A stretch of 64,000 nt of DNA from Sphingomonas aracearum (lineage in GTDB: Bacteria > Pseudomonadota > Alphaproteobacteria > Sphingomonadales > Sphingomonadaceae), in NCBI RefSeq assembly GCF_003345355.1, contig NZ_QQNB01000001.1, positions 682,001-746,000 of the forward strand. The letters are read 5' to 3'. Numbering within the stretch: the first letter of the stretch is position 1; the number at the start of each line of letters is the position of its first letter. The notes under the pieces are model-generated. The model saw nothing but the letters and a program-made list of their open reading frames with translations, searched no databases and was not told where the DNA came from. Made by a program: the position numbers and the translations under genes. Shown here in pieces: positions 8,615-17,236 of this stretch.

Positions 8615-8696
8615 AGGCTCTTCGCCGGCGGCCGCATGACGAACTTGTCATGAGGGGGTCACGGCGCTGGCGAGTGGCCGGCGCTAGGCGGCGAGC

Positions 8697-11600
8697 ATGG
8701 CCAAGCCCGTCTTTTTCGATCCCTCCGGCGCGCGCAGGCGGTGGTCGCTGCGTGGCCTGCTCGCCCTCCTGCTGCTGCTGGTGGCGATCGCCTGCGTCTT
8801 TGCCACCACGATCCTGAACGTGCCGGCCGGCACGCCGCTGCCGATCCGCTTCACCCAGAGCCGCTCCCTGCCCGACCGGATCAGCGCCTTTGGCCACCGG
8901 CTGCGCCATATCGGCCCGCTTGCCTGGTTGCCGCAGGGCAAGGCGCATGCGGGCGCGACGGGAGCGCAGGTCAGTGCCTTCTACGTGCCGTGGGACGAGG
9001 CCAGCGCCACCTCGCTGCGCGCGCATGTCGGCCAGGTCGACGCGGTGATCCCCGCATCGGTCACGATCAGCGGCCCGCACCATCTGCTCCAGCAGATCGC
9101 CGATCCGCGGCTGGATGCGATCCTCGCCGCCGCGCGGCACCGGCCCGCCGAGCTGCCGATGGTGCAGAACCTGTCGGGCGGGCAGTGGGACGGCGCAGGC
9201 GCTGCGGCCCTCTTCGCCAGCCCGCAGGCGCGGCGTGCGGCGCTGGACGCGCTTTCCGCCCTGATCGACAAGCGCCACGCCGCCGGTGTCGTCTTCGATT
9301 TCGAGAGCCTGCCCGAGCGCGCGCTCCCCGACTACCGCCGCTTCCTTGCCGAGGCGCGTGCCCGCTTTTCCGCGCAGCACCGCACGGTGTCGCTGACCGT
9401 GCCCGCCGGCGACCCCGCCTGGAACCTGGCCGCTTTCGCCCGGGTGGCGGACACGCTGTACCTGATGGATTACGACCAGCATTGGCAGGGCGGCACCGCC
9501 GGACCGATCGCCGCCCAGCCCTGGTTCGTGGCGCAACTGCGCGCCGCCATCCGCCAGGTCGGGGCGGGCAAGCTGGTGGTGGCGTTCGGCAGCTACGGCT
9601 ATGACTGGCACGGCGGTCAGGTGGATGCGCTGACGCTGGAAGAGGCGTGGCTGGCCGCGACCGATAGCGGGGCGACGCCGGTGTTCGATCCGGCGAGCGG
9701 CAACAGCCACTTCTCCTATGCCGACGAAGGCGGCACGCGGCACGACGTGTGGATGCTGGACGCGGGCTCGGCCTGGAACCAGCTGCGCGCCGCCGCGGCG
9801 CTCGGCACACCGCGCGTCGCGTTGTGGCGGCTGGGGAGCGAGGATCCGGGCGTGTGGAGCGACCTCGACGCCTGGCGCCACGGCGGCGCGCGGCCGGACC
9901 TGTCGGCGGTGCGACCGATCGCCAATGTCGATGTGGAGGGCAATGGCGAGATCCTGCGCATCACGGACACCCCGCGCGACGGCGCGCGGCAGGTGGCGTT
10001 CGACCGGCAGAATCTGGTGCGCGACGTGCGCTTCTCGGCCCTGCCCAGCCCGTTCGTCGTCCAGCGTACCGGCGCGGTGCCGCGCGAGGTGGCGCTCACC
10101 TTTGACGACGGACCCGATCCGACCTGGACGCCCCGCATCCTGGACGTGCTGAAGGCCGCGCACGTCCCCGCCACCTTCTTCGTGATCGGGGAAAACGGCC
10201 TGGCGCACCCGCTGCTGCTCCGCCGCATCGTCGCCGAGGGGCACGAGATCGGCAATCACAGCTACACGCACCCGAACATGGCGTTCAGCTCGGACCGGGC
10301 CATCGCGCTGGAGGTCAACGCCACGCAGCGCCTGATCGAGGCCTATACCGGCCGCGCCACCCACCTGTTCCGCGCGCCCTATTTCGGCGATGCCGAGCCG
10401 ACCACCGCCGAAGAGCTGCAACCGGCGCTCGTCGCGCAGAGCCGCGGCTACACCGTGGTCGGCCTGCACGTCGATCCCGGCGACTGGCAGCGCCCCGGCG
10501 TGGACGCGATCGTCGATCGCACGATCGCGCAGGTGGCGGCGGGCAATGCCGATCGCTCGGGCAACGTCATCCTCCTCCACGATGGCGGCGGCGATCGCGC
10601 CGAGACGGTGGCCGCCCTGCCCCGCATCATCGCGGGCCTGCGCGCGCGCGGTTTCCGCTTCGTGCCGGTCTCGCACCTGGCCGGGCTTTCGCAAGCTCAG
10701 GTGATGCCGCGCGTGTCGGGCGGCGACCTGCTGGCGGTGCGCGCCGATGTGGGCGTGTTCGCGCTGCTTGCCGGGCTCGGCTGGCTGCTCGACTGGCTGT
10801 TCTTCGCCGCCATTACCCTCGGCATCGGCCGTGCCCTGCTGATGGCCGCGCTTGCCTTGTGGAACAAGCGTCACCAGCCGGTCCCGCCGCCTCCGATGCC
10901 GGACATGCTGCTGTCGGTCATCATCCCGGCCTTCAACGAGGAACGGGTGATCTGCGCCTTCATTGCCCGCGTGCTCGCCAGCACCGACGCGACGCTGGAG
11001 GTGATCGTCGCCGACGACGGCTCCTCCGACAACACCAGCGGCATGGTGCGCGCCATGTTCGATGGCGACCCGCAGGTGCGCGTGCTGACGCTCGCCAACG
11101 GCGGCAAGGCCGCGGCGCTCAACCGCGCCTTGGTCCATGCCCGCGGCGAGATCGTGGTCGCGCTGGACGCCGACACGCAGTTCGAGCCGGAAACCGTCGC
11201 CCGGCTGGTCCGCTGGTTCGCCGATCCCGGCATCGGGGCGGTGGCGGGCAATGCCAAGGTCGGCAACCGCGTGAACCTCGCCACCCGCTGGCAAGCGGTG
11301 GAATATGTCACCGCCCAGAATGTCGAGCGGCGCGCGCTGGCGCAGTTCGACGCGATGACGGTCGTCCCCGGCGCGGTAGGCGCCTGGCGGCGCGCCGCGC
11401 TGGACGCGGTGGGCGGCTATCCGGAGGACACACTGGCCGAGGACCAGGACCTGACCATCGCCGTGCAGCGGGCGGGCTGGCGCATCGCCTATGACGTGGA
11501 TGCGGTCGCCTGGACCGAAGCGCCCGAGAGCTTCAGGGCGCTCGCCCGGCAGCGCTTCCGCTGGGCGTTCGGCACGCTGCAATGCCTGTGGAAGCATCGC

Positions 11601-12023
11601 GGCATCCTGCGCGAGCGGCGCCCGCAGGGGCTGGCGTTCGTCGGTCTGCCGCAGGCCTGGCTGTTCCAGATCGTGTTCGCCGCGATCTCGCCGCTGATCG
11701 ACCTCGCGCTGGTCACCTCGGTGATCGCCACGGCAGTGCGGGTCAATCAGCACGGCTGGGCGCAGACGCGCGGCGATGTCGGCACCATGGCCGCGTTCTG
11801 GATCGCCTTCACCGCGATCGACGTGATCTGCGGGTGGATCGCGTTCAGGCTGGAGCCACGCGAACGGCGTTATCCGGCGCACCTGCTGGTTGCGCAGCGG
11901 CTCGTCTATCGGCAACTGATGTACTGGGTCGTGTGCAAGGCCATAGCGTCGGCGATCGCGGGGTTTGGAATCGGATGGGGCAAGCTGGAACGAACGGGCC
12001 GGGTGGCCGCCGCTGGCGCGTGA
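8697..12023 (+). CDS. Three-domain polysaccharide enzyme: GH18-like / NodB deacetylase / GT2 synthase
   Basis: 1108 residues. A membrane anchor at 18-40 is followed by a GH18-like barrel (about 90-400) with GVVFDFESLPE near 197-207, matching the DxxDxE strand in reduced form. A NodB polysaccharide-deacetylase domain follows (about 460-660): LTFDDGPDP, then the metal ligands in GNHSYTHPN, and RAPYFG. After two membrane helices near 690-720 comes a processive GT2 domain (about 737-960): VIIPAFNEE, DDGSSDN, DADTQ, EDQD and QRFRW, then C-terminal membrane helices. The order suggests a GlcNAc-type polymer made at the cytoplasmic face and trimmed or deacetylated outside. The product is inferred, not shown. 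The 3' end overlaps the next gene. Confidence 0.9.
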   Translation: MAKPVFFDPSGARRRWSLRGLLALLLLLVAIACVFATTILNVPAGTPLPIRFTQSRSLPDRISAFGHRLRHIGPLAWLPQGKAHAGATGAQVSAFYVPWDEASATSLRAHVGQVDAVIPASVTISGPHHLLQQIADPRLDAILAAARHRPAELPMVQNLSGGQWDGAGAAALFASPQARRAALDALSALIDKRHAAGVVFDFESLPERALPDYRRFLAEARARFSAQHRTVSLTVPAGDPAWNLAAFARVADTLYLMDYDQHWQGGTAGPIAAQPWFVAQLRAAIRQVGAGKLVVAFGSYGYDWHGGQVDALTLEEAWLAATDSGATPVFDPASGNSHFSYADEGGTRHDVWMLDAGSAWNQLRAAAALGTPRVALWRLGSEDPGVWSDLDAWRHGGARPDLSAVRPIANVDVEGNGEILRITDTPRDGARQVAFDRQNLVRDVRFSALPSPFVVQRTGAVPREVALTFDDGPDPTWTPRILDVLKAAHVPATFFVIGENGLAHPLLLRRIVAEGHEIGNHSYTHPNMAFSSDRAIALEVNATQRLIEAYTGRATHLFRAPYFGDAEPTTAEELQPALVAQSRGYTVVGLHVDPGDWQRPGVDAIVDRTIAQVAAGNADRSGNVILLHDGGGDRAETVAALPRIIAGLRARGFRFVPVSHLAGLSQAQVMPRVSGGDLLAVRADVGVFALLAGLGWLLDWLFFAAITLGIGRALLMAALALWNKRHQPVPPPPMPDMLLSVIIPAFNEERVICAFIARVLASTDATLEVIVADDGSSDNTSGMVRAMFDGDPQVRVLTLANGGKAAALNRALVHARGEIVVALDADTQFEPETVARLVRWFADPGIGAVAGNAKVGNRVNLATRWQAVEYVTAQNVERRALAQFDAMTVVPGAVGAWRRAALDAVGGYPEDTLAEDQDLTIAVQRAGWRIAYDVDAVAWTEAPESFRALARQRFRWAFGTLQCLWKHRGILRERRPQGLAFVGLPQAWLFQIVFAAISPLIDLALVTSVIATAVRVNQHGWAQTRGDVGTMAAFWIAFTAIDVICGWIAFRLEPRERRYPAHLLVAQRLVYRQLMYWVVCKAIASAIAGFGIGWGKLERTGRVAAAGA

Positions 12024-12418
12024 TCGCGACTGCCGGCATGGCGCTTCTCGCCGGCAACGGTGCCGCAGCGGCGCAGGGCAACGAAGCCGTCTACGGCGTG
12101 TGGAGCAATGCCAAGGGCACCCTCCACGTGCAGACCGCGGCCTGCGGCGAGAAGCTGTGCGGCAGCGTGGTCTGGGCGACCGACAAGGCGAAGACCGATT
12201 CGCTGAAGGGCGGCGTGACGCATCTCGTCGGCACGCAGTTGCTGCAGGAATATCGCCGAACGGGAACGAACAGCTGGGCCGGGCGGGTGTTCGTGCCGGA
12301 CATGGGTCGCACCTTTTCGTCGCGCATCCAGCGGCTGCCGTCGGGCGAACTGAAGATCTCCGGCTGCCTGGTCGGCGGGCTGATCTGCAAGTCGCAGACC
12401 TGGCATCGCGTGCCCTGA
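11975..12418 (+). CDS. Exported DUF2147-type protein
   Basis: 147 residues from ATG 11975, which gives a proper export signal: charged n-region GGRRWR, hydrophobic core and AAAAQ cleavage site. Later starts (GTG 12020, ATG 12038) would lose the charges. This start overlaps the polysaccharide enzyme by 49 bases; GTG 12020 would give a 4-base GTGA overlap instead. The mature part (VYGVWSNAKGT, CGEKLCGSVVW, SGELKISGCLVGG) matches the small beta-rich DUF2147 family of periplasmic proteins with paired cysteines. Function unknown; its position suggests a link to the polymer made by the upstream enzyme. Confidence 0.82.
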   Translation: MGQAGTNGPGGRRWRVIATAGMALLAGNGAAAAQGNEAVYGVWSNAKGTLHVQTAACGEKLCGSVVWATDKAKTDSLKGGVTHLVGTQLLQEYRRTGTNSWAGRVFVPDMGRTFSSRIQRLPSGELKISGCLVGGLICKSQTWHRVP

Positions 12419-12616
12419 ACCGCATTGCACCTGCGCCGAGGTGAGGAACCCGGCAGCGGGGTTATCGGTTCTTCTACCATGCGCGTTGCGGCAACCGCCT
12501 CGTCTTTCCTGCCACGGCGGGCGGGGCGACGTGAGGGCCACTGGGCGCCTGTTTCTCACCTCAACGGCGGCAGGATGGCAAACGGCTGACGACGGTGGTT
12601 TTCTTCTGAGTATGTG

Positions 12617-12781
12617 ATGACCGACGACCGAGACTATTACTACAACCGTGCCGAAGCCGAACTTGAACAAGCCCAGCGCTCCGACATCCCGCAGGCCGTG
12701 AAGGCGCATTACGCGCTGGCGACCGCCTATCTCGAACGAGCCTATGCCGATGAGGAGCAGCCGGAGCCGGTGTCCGACTGA
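12617..12781 (+). CDS. Small hypothetical protein (54 aa)
   Basis: A 54-codon frame from ATG 12617 to TGA 12781. The protein begins MTDDRDYYYNRAEAEL and continues with an amphipathic helical pattern (AHYALATAYLERAY) ending in an acidic tail. Codon use is normal for the region, and I believe similar short proteins occur in sphingomonad genomes, which supports a real gene. No function is recognisable; it could be a small tetratricopeptide-like helical hairpin. An overlapping ATG at 12612 is immediately followed by a stop. Confidence 0.7.
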   Translation: MTDDRDYYYNRAEAELEQAQRSDIPQAVKAHYALATAYLERAYADEEQPEPVSD

Positions 12782-12887
12782 CGCGACGGGGCGGCGGCTG
12801 AAGCGCCCCCTTTCCCCTGTTCCCGAATGCGAGGCGACAGGCGAGCCCGCCCGCCCCGCGGCGCCGATCTCCTGAACGCGCCCGCGG

Positions 12888-12917
12888 ACGGCACCCCGAC
12901 CTGAGCCGGGGTGCCGT
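12888..12917 (+). terminator. Hairpin terminator
   Basis: An 11-bp perfect stem, ACGGCACCCCG (12888-12898) with CGGGGTGCCGT (12907-12917), 8-base loop, followed by a pyrimidine stretch TCTTCCC on the plus strand. It lies between the small gene at 12617 and the stop of the leftward glycan operon, so it could stop transcription from either side. Confidence 0.75.
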
Positions 12918-12939
12918 TCTTCCCGTCACCGGCAAAGTC

Positions 12940-15015
12940 TCATTCCGCGGCGGCCACCATCGGCTGCCCGCCCGCGCCGCCAAGCTCCTCCGCGAACCAG
13001 GCGCAGGTGGCGGCGAGCCCCTCGGCCAGCGGCACCCGCGGCTCCCAGTCGAGCAGCGCCTTGGCCCGGTCGATGTCGGGACGGCGGCGGCGCGGATCGT
13101 CGATCGGCAGCGGGCGATGCTCCACCGCCGCGGTGCTGCCGGTCAGCGCGAGCACGTGGCCGAGAAGCTCGTTGACGGTCATCTCGTTGGGATTGCCGAG
13201 GTTCACCGGCTGCAACCCGTCGCCCCCGCTTTCCATCAGCGCCATCAGCCCGGCGACCATGTCGGAGACGTAGCAGAAGCTGCGGGTCTGGCTGCCGTCG
13301 CCATAGATGGTGATCGGATCGCCCGACAGCGCCTGGCAGACGAGGTTGGAGACGACGCGGCCGTCATCCGGGTTCATGTGCGGGCCATAGGTGTTGAAGA
13401 TGCGCGCCACCCGCACCTCGGCCCGGCCCATCCGCCCGTAATCGAAGGTCAGCGCCTCGGCGGCGCGCTTGCCCTCGTCATAACAGGCCCGCGGCCCGGT
13501 GCAGTTGACGAACCCGCGATACCCTTCCTGCTGCGGATGCATCTCCGGATCGCCGTAAACCTCGCTGGTCGAGGTGAGCAGGAAGCGCGCGCCCGCCTGT
13601 TCGGCAAGGCGCAGCAGATGGGACGTGCCCACAACGCAGGTGAGCATCGTGTGCTCCGGATCGGCCTGATACTGAGGCGGCGAGGCGGCGCAGGCGAGAT
13701 TGTAGACCCGCCCGAAGCGATGCGCCCGATCGGCGACCGAGGCCGGCAGCGGCCCGGTGATGTCCGCTTCGACGAACTCGAAGTTCGGATGGCTCTCCAG
13801 CTCACGCAGGTTGGACGGGCGCGCGGTCTGCAGATTGTCGAGGCAGACCACATGATCCCCCTTCGCCAGCAACGCGGCGCACAGATGCGATCCGATGAAG
13901 CCCGCGCCGCCCGCCACCAGGGTGAGCTTGCCGTTGAGCCGGGTGGTGTGGGTCATCCTCTCGCCTTTCTTGTTCATCGCTTCGTTCAGGTGCCGTTCGA
14001 GCTCTTCGGCCCGGTGGTCGGCGGTATGCGCGGCGAGCACGTTGGCGCGCGCCGCCTGCCCCATCGCCGCGGCATCCTCTCGCAAGGCGGCGATGGCATC
14101 TTCGGTAGTGTCGGCAAGCATGATCTCGCGACCGGGCTCGAACAGTTGGTCGAGCCCGTCCCAGCGATCCGACAGGATCGGCGTGCCGCAGGCCGCCGCC
14201 TCGAACAGGCGCACGGAGGGCGACCAGCCCGCCGCGATCATGTCCGCGCGGGTGACGTTCAGCGTCATCCTGGAGGCGGAATAGAAGTCCGCGTGGTCGA
14301 CCGGCGGCAGATGCTCGATCCGGTCGACATTGGCCGGCCAGTCGATGTCGTCCGGATATTGCGGCCCGGCCACGGCGAAGCGCTTGTCCGGGCAGCGGCG
14401 GGCGACTTCCACCAGCAGCGTGTCCAGCGTCGGCTGCCGGTCGGGGCTATAGGTGCCGAGATAGGTGAGATCCCACTTCTTCGGCACATCCAGCGGGCGG
14501 TACTTGTCCGCATCCACCGAGCAGAACAGCGCCCGCGCGGCCGGCGAGCCGTAGTGCCGTTCCAGCCGATCGAGCGTCGGCCCGCCGGTGAAGGAGAGGT
14601 AGACGTCATAGCCGGGGACGATCTCCGGCGAGAGATATTCGAAGTCGCCGCGCTCCAGCTTGGCGAGCGTCACCGGCGTGTCGATGTCGTAAAAGGCGGA
14701 CGTGCGGGCATGCGCCTGCACGAAACGGCCCACCGCCACGCCATCGGGCACGTAGGAGCCGACGATCACCGCATCGGCGGCGGCGATCTCGTCCTTCCAG
14801 CTCTCCAGCGCGGCGAGGTCCGGATAATATTCGAGGCGGCAGAAATCCGGATCGACCAGATCGCGGTGCGCCCCGGCATACCAGGGCACCTCGCGTTCGA
14901 GGAACAGCACGTCGTGCCCCCGTGCGGCAAAGGCCTTCAGCAGCGCGCGAAAGGTGGTGGCATGGCCATTGCCCCAGGAGGAACCGAGCGAAAGACCGAG
15001 AACGATGAGCTTCAT
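12940..15015 (-). CDS. CgeB-like glycosyltransferase fused to UDP-glucuronate-decarboxylase-type epimerase
   Basis: 691 residues in one uninterrupted frame, last gene of the leftward glycan operon. Residues 1-345 are a CgeB/YkvP-type glycosyltransferase: GLSLGSSWGNGHATTFR at the start, LFEAAACGTPILSD donor-site block. Residues 354-691 are an extended SDR with GGAGFIGSH, TSTSEVYGD, Tyr512 and Lys516 of the YxxxK pair (CYDEGKR), and IFNTYGPHMNPDDGRVVSN, the signature of UDP-xylose synthase (UDP-glucuronate decarboxylase). An ATG at codon 354 is preceded by AAAGGCGAGAGG, so a free epimerase could also be made by internal initiation. The fusion predicts that UDP-xylose is made and used in one polypeptide; this is inference. 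ATGA overlap with the upstream gene. Confidence 0.85.
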   Translation of the reverse strand: MKLIVLGLSLGSSWGNGHATTFRALLKAFAARGHDVLFLEREVPWYAGAHRDLVDPDFCRLEYYPDLAALESWKDEIAAADAVIVGSYVPDGVAVGRFVQAHARTSAFYDIDTPVTLAKLERGDFEYLSPEIVPGYDVYLSFTGGPTLDRLERHYGSPAARALFCSVDADKYRPLDVPKKWDLTYLGTYSPDRQPTLDTLLVEVARRCPDKRFAVAGPQYPDDIDWPANVDRIEHLPPVDHADFYSASRMTLNVTRADMIAAGWSPSVRLFEAAACGTPILSDRWDGLDQLFEPGREIMLADTTEDAIAALREDAAAMGQAARANVLAAHTADHRAEELERHLNEAMNKKGERMTHTTRLNGKLTLVAGGAGFIGSHLCAALLAKGDHVVCLDNLQTARPSNLRELESHPNFEFVEADITGPLPASVADRAHRFGRVYNLACAASPPQYQADPEHTMLTCVVGTSHLLRLAEQAGARFLLTSTSEVYGDPEMHPQQEGYRGFVNCTGPRACYDEGKRAAEALTFDYGRMGRAEVRVARIFNTYGPHMNPDDGRVVSNLVCQALSGDPITIYGDGSQTRSFCYVSDMVAGLMALMESGGDGLQPVNLGNPNEMTVNELLGHVLALTGSTAAVEHRPLPIDDPRRRRPDIDRAKALLDWEPRVPLAEGLAATCAWFAEELGGAGGQPMVAAAE

Positions 15016-16124
15016 GCGGCCTCCCGCGCCTTGGCGAAATGATCCTGGAACAAGGCGTGGACCTGCTCGCCCCGCAGCGCATAGGTATGCTCCGCCAGGA
15101 TCCGGGCCAGCGCCGCCTGGCCGATCGCCTGCGCCTTGTCGGTGGTGAGGGCCGACAGATGCTCCGCCACGTCCTGCCCGTCGCGCGCGACCAGCACTTC
15201 CTCGTCGGGCACCAGGAACTGCTCGATCCCTTCCCAGGCATCGGTAATGAGGCAGGCCGCGGCGCCTGCCGCCTCGAACACGCGAGTGGCGGGCGAGAAG
15301 CCGATATGGGCCATGGAATCGCGTGCCACGTTCAGCACCGCGCGCGGCGTGCAGTTGAACGCGTTGTGCTCGTTGGTGCCGACATGGCCGAGATTGCGCA
15401 CGTTGCCCGGCATCGCCTTGTCGTGCCAGCCGTTGCCGCCCAGCAGGAAGCTCTGCTCCGGCAGCGCGGCGGCCGGCTTGAGGAAGAACTCCTCCACCCG
15501 CGCCTCCCGGTCCGGCAGGCGGTTGCCGAGGAACGCCAGGTCGCAGGTGAAGCGCGGATCGGGCGCGACCGGGTGGTGCGTCTCGGGATCGAGCGCATTG
15601 TAGACCGGCACGCAGGTTGCCGCGCCGAAGCCCTCATAGGCGTTCACCACCGGCGGGCCGCCGCCATAGGTCAGCACCATGTCGAGGTCCGGGAGAGCCT
15701 TCAGCACCGGGTGCGAGGCGTCCGCGCGCATCTCGTCCAGCGTGGCGGCGGCATCGACGTCCCAGAACAGGCGCAACGCATCCGGCCGGCTGTGCTCGAC
15801 AATGCCTTCCAGCAGCTCGCGGTCGAACACGCCCACGCCGTTGGCCTTCACGACGATGTCGGCGCGCGCCGCCTCGCGCAGCACCTCGTTCAGGGTGTCC
15901 GTCGTCGCCGGGTACACGACCGACCTGGCATAAGGCGGCGGATCGATGTCGCGATGCTGCTGCCGGTCAAAGGCGTCGGGCTCGTAGAAGGTGATGTCGT
16001 AGCCATGGGCGGCCAGCGCCTTCAGGATGCCGCGATAATAGGTGGCCGCGCCGTTCCAGTAGGAGGAAACGAGGCTGGAGCCGTAAAAGGCGATCAGCCT
16101 CCCTGAGCTTGTCGAAGGCTTCAT
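15012..16124 (-). CDS. CgeB-like glycosyltransferase
   Basis: 370 residues, second of three related transferases in tandem. It starts with IAFYGSSLVSSYWNGAATYY, then DVDAAATLDEM, CDLAFLGNRLPDR and the acceptor/donor block FSPATRVFEAAGAAAC, typical of the CgeB/glycosyl transferase family 1-like proteins. Probably cytoplasmic and transferring a sugar during glycan assembly; the donor is unknown. ATG 16124 overlaps the upstream stop by ATGA and its own stop overlaps the fusion gene. The first codons (KPSTSSG) are supplied by a copy of the intergenic repeat CCTTCGACAAGCTCAGG, see the repeat entry. Confidence 0.85.
   Translation of the reverse strand: MKPSTSSGRLIAFYGSSLVSSYWNGAATYYRGILKALAAHGYDITFYEPDAFDRQQHRDIDPPPYARSVVYPATTDTLNEVLREAARADIVVKANGVGVFDRELLEGIVEHSRPDALRLFWDVDAAATLDEMRADASHPVLKALPDLDMVLTYGGGPPVVNAYEGFGAATCVPVYNALDPETHHPVAPDPRFTCDLAFLGNRLPDREARVEEFFLKPAAALPEQSFLLGGNGWHDKAMPGNVRNLGHVGTNEHNAFNCTPRAVLNVARDSMAHIGFSPATRVFEAAGAAACLITDAWEGIEQFLVPDEEVLVARDGQDVAEHLSALTTDKAQAIGQAALARILAEHTYALRGEQVHALFQDHFAKAREAA
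16100..16119. repeat. Intergenic-type repeat inside a coding start
   Basis: The sequence CCCTGAGCTTGTCGAAGG (complement CCTTCGACAAGCTCAGGG) is a half-palindrome I recognise as frequent between sphingomonad genes. Here it forms codons 3-8 of a glycosyltransferase (PSTSSG), directly after the ATG. It therefore appears to have been captured as the new 5' end of the gene. Confidence 0.65.
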
Positions 16125-17236
16125 GCCGCTTCCCTCTGGCGAACGGTGGATTGCTGGAGCTGGCCGACGATGGCGAGCAGTTCGTCGACCCGGTGGGCGC
16201 AGCTGTGACGGGCGCGGATCGTCTCCAGCCCGTGTGCGACCAGGCTGGCCCGCAGGTCCGGGTCGTTCTTCAGCGCGTTCAGGTGCCGCGCCATCTCCGC
16301 CCCGTCCCGCGCGACGAGATAATCGGTGCCCGGCCGGAACAGATGCTCGGCATCCTCCCACGGCGCGGACACCAGCGGAATGCCGCAGGCCAGCGCCTCG
16401 AACACCCGGATCGTCGGGATGCCGGGCAGGATGGTCGCATAATAGCGCCGCGGCACGTGCACCGTCGCCAGCGCGCGGGCGAACAGCGCCGGCGCGGCGG
16501 CATTCGGTGCCCAGCCATGATATTGCACGCCGTAGCGCTGCAAAGTCGCCAGCGCCTCGGCCGGGTAGCGAACGCCGTAGATGTCGAGCGGCAGGCCGAC
16601 CTCCTGCGCCGGCCGGAACAGAAAGTTCTCCAGCTCCTCCGTGCGCTCGCCATCGCCCCAGTTGCCGACCCAGACGAGGCCCTCGCGCGTGCCTTCCTCC
16701 ACCGGCGGGTGGAAGCGGCGCAGGTCGGCCGCCTCGTGCCAGGTCCACACCCGGCCCTGCCAGCCCCAGCCGCGATACACCTCGCTCAGCGCCTCGCCGA
16801 ACGCGAGCACGCCGTCATAGCCGGACAGGTCGTAGGCGCGCATCTCGTGCGGCGCGCTGACGGCGCGGTGATGGGTGTCGTGGAACAGCAGGTGGAACGG
16901 CGCGCCCGCCTTGCGCAATCGCCCGATCTCGGCGACCAGCCGGTGCTCGTTCCATTCATGAACGATCACCAGATCGGCGCCCCCCACCATGGCGGCGATC
17001 TCGTCCTCCTCGCCATAGCAGACCGAGCCGAGCTCCGGATAGGCGGTGCGATAGGCGTCCAGCCCTTCCGGCCCGTGATCGGCGACGAGGTTGGTCAGGC
17101 TCCAGCTGTTCTCCGGCGCGAACACTCGCACGTCATGGTCGCGCGCGATCAGCTCGGACAGCACGCCGCGCAGGAAATGGGCGTTGCCGTGATTCCAGCA
17201 GGAAGCGAGGCTGTGGGTGAAATAGACGATCTTCAT
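16121..17236 (-). CDS. CgeB-like glycosyltransferase
   Basis: 371 residues, first of the three tandem CgeB-type transferases. N-terminus IVYFTHSLASCWNHGNAHF aligns with the starts of the next two (short hydrophobic strand, then W-NG/NHGNA). Central VIVHEWNEHRLVAEI and LLFHDTHHR, then VWVGNWGDGERTEEL and the family block IRVFEALACGIPLVSAPWED. Glycosyltransferase function is assigned by family; donor and acceptor are unknown. It overlaps genes on both sides by ATGA, so the whole chain is translated as a coupled unit. Similarity among the three suggests duplication followed by specialisation. Confidence 0.85.
   Translation of the reverse strand: MKIVYFTHSLASCWNHGNAHFLRGVLSELIARDHDVRVFAPENSWSLTNLVADHGPEGLDAYRTAYPELGSVCYGEEDEIAAMVGGADLVIVHEWNEHRLVAEIGRLRKAGAPFHLLFHDTHHRAVSAPHEMRAYDLSGYDGVLAFGEALSEVYRGWGWQGRVWTWHEAADLRRFHPPVEEGTREGLVWVGNWGDGERTEELENFLFRPAQEVGLPLDIYGVRYPAEALATLQRYGVQYHGWAPNAAAPALFARALATVHVPRRYYATILPGIPTIRVFEALACGIPLVSAPWEDAEHLFRPGTDYLVARDGAEMARHLNALKNDPDLRASLVAHGLETIRARHSCAHRVDELLAIVGQLQQSTVRQREAA

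Noticed and set aside
8481..12425. Very long minus-strand open frame (over 1300 codons)
   Set aside because: Mirror of the GH18/NodB/GT2 gene caused by high GC; composition is Arg/His/Gly-rich without motifs, whereas the plus frame is full of family signatures.
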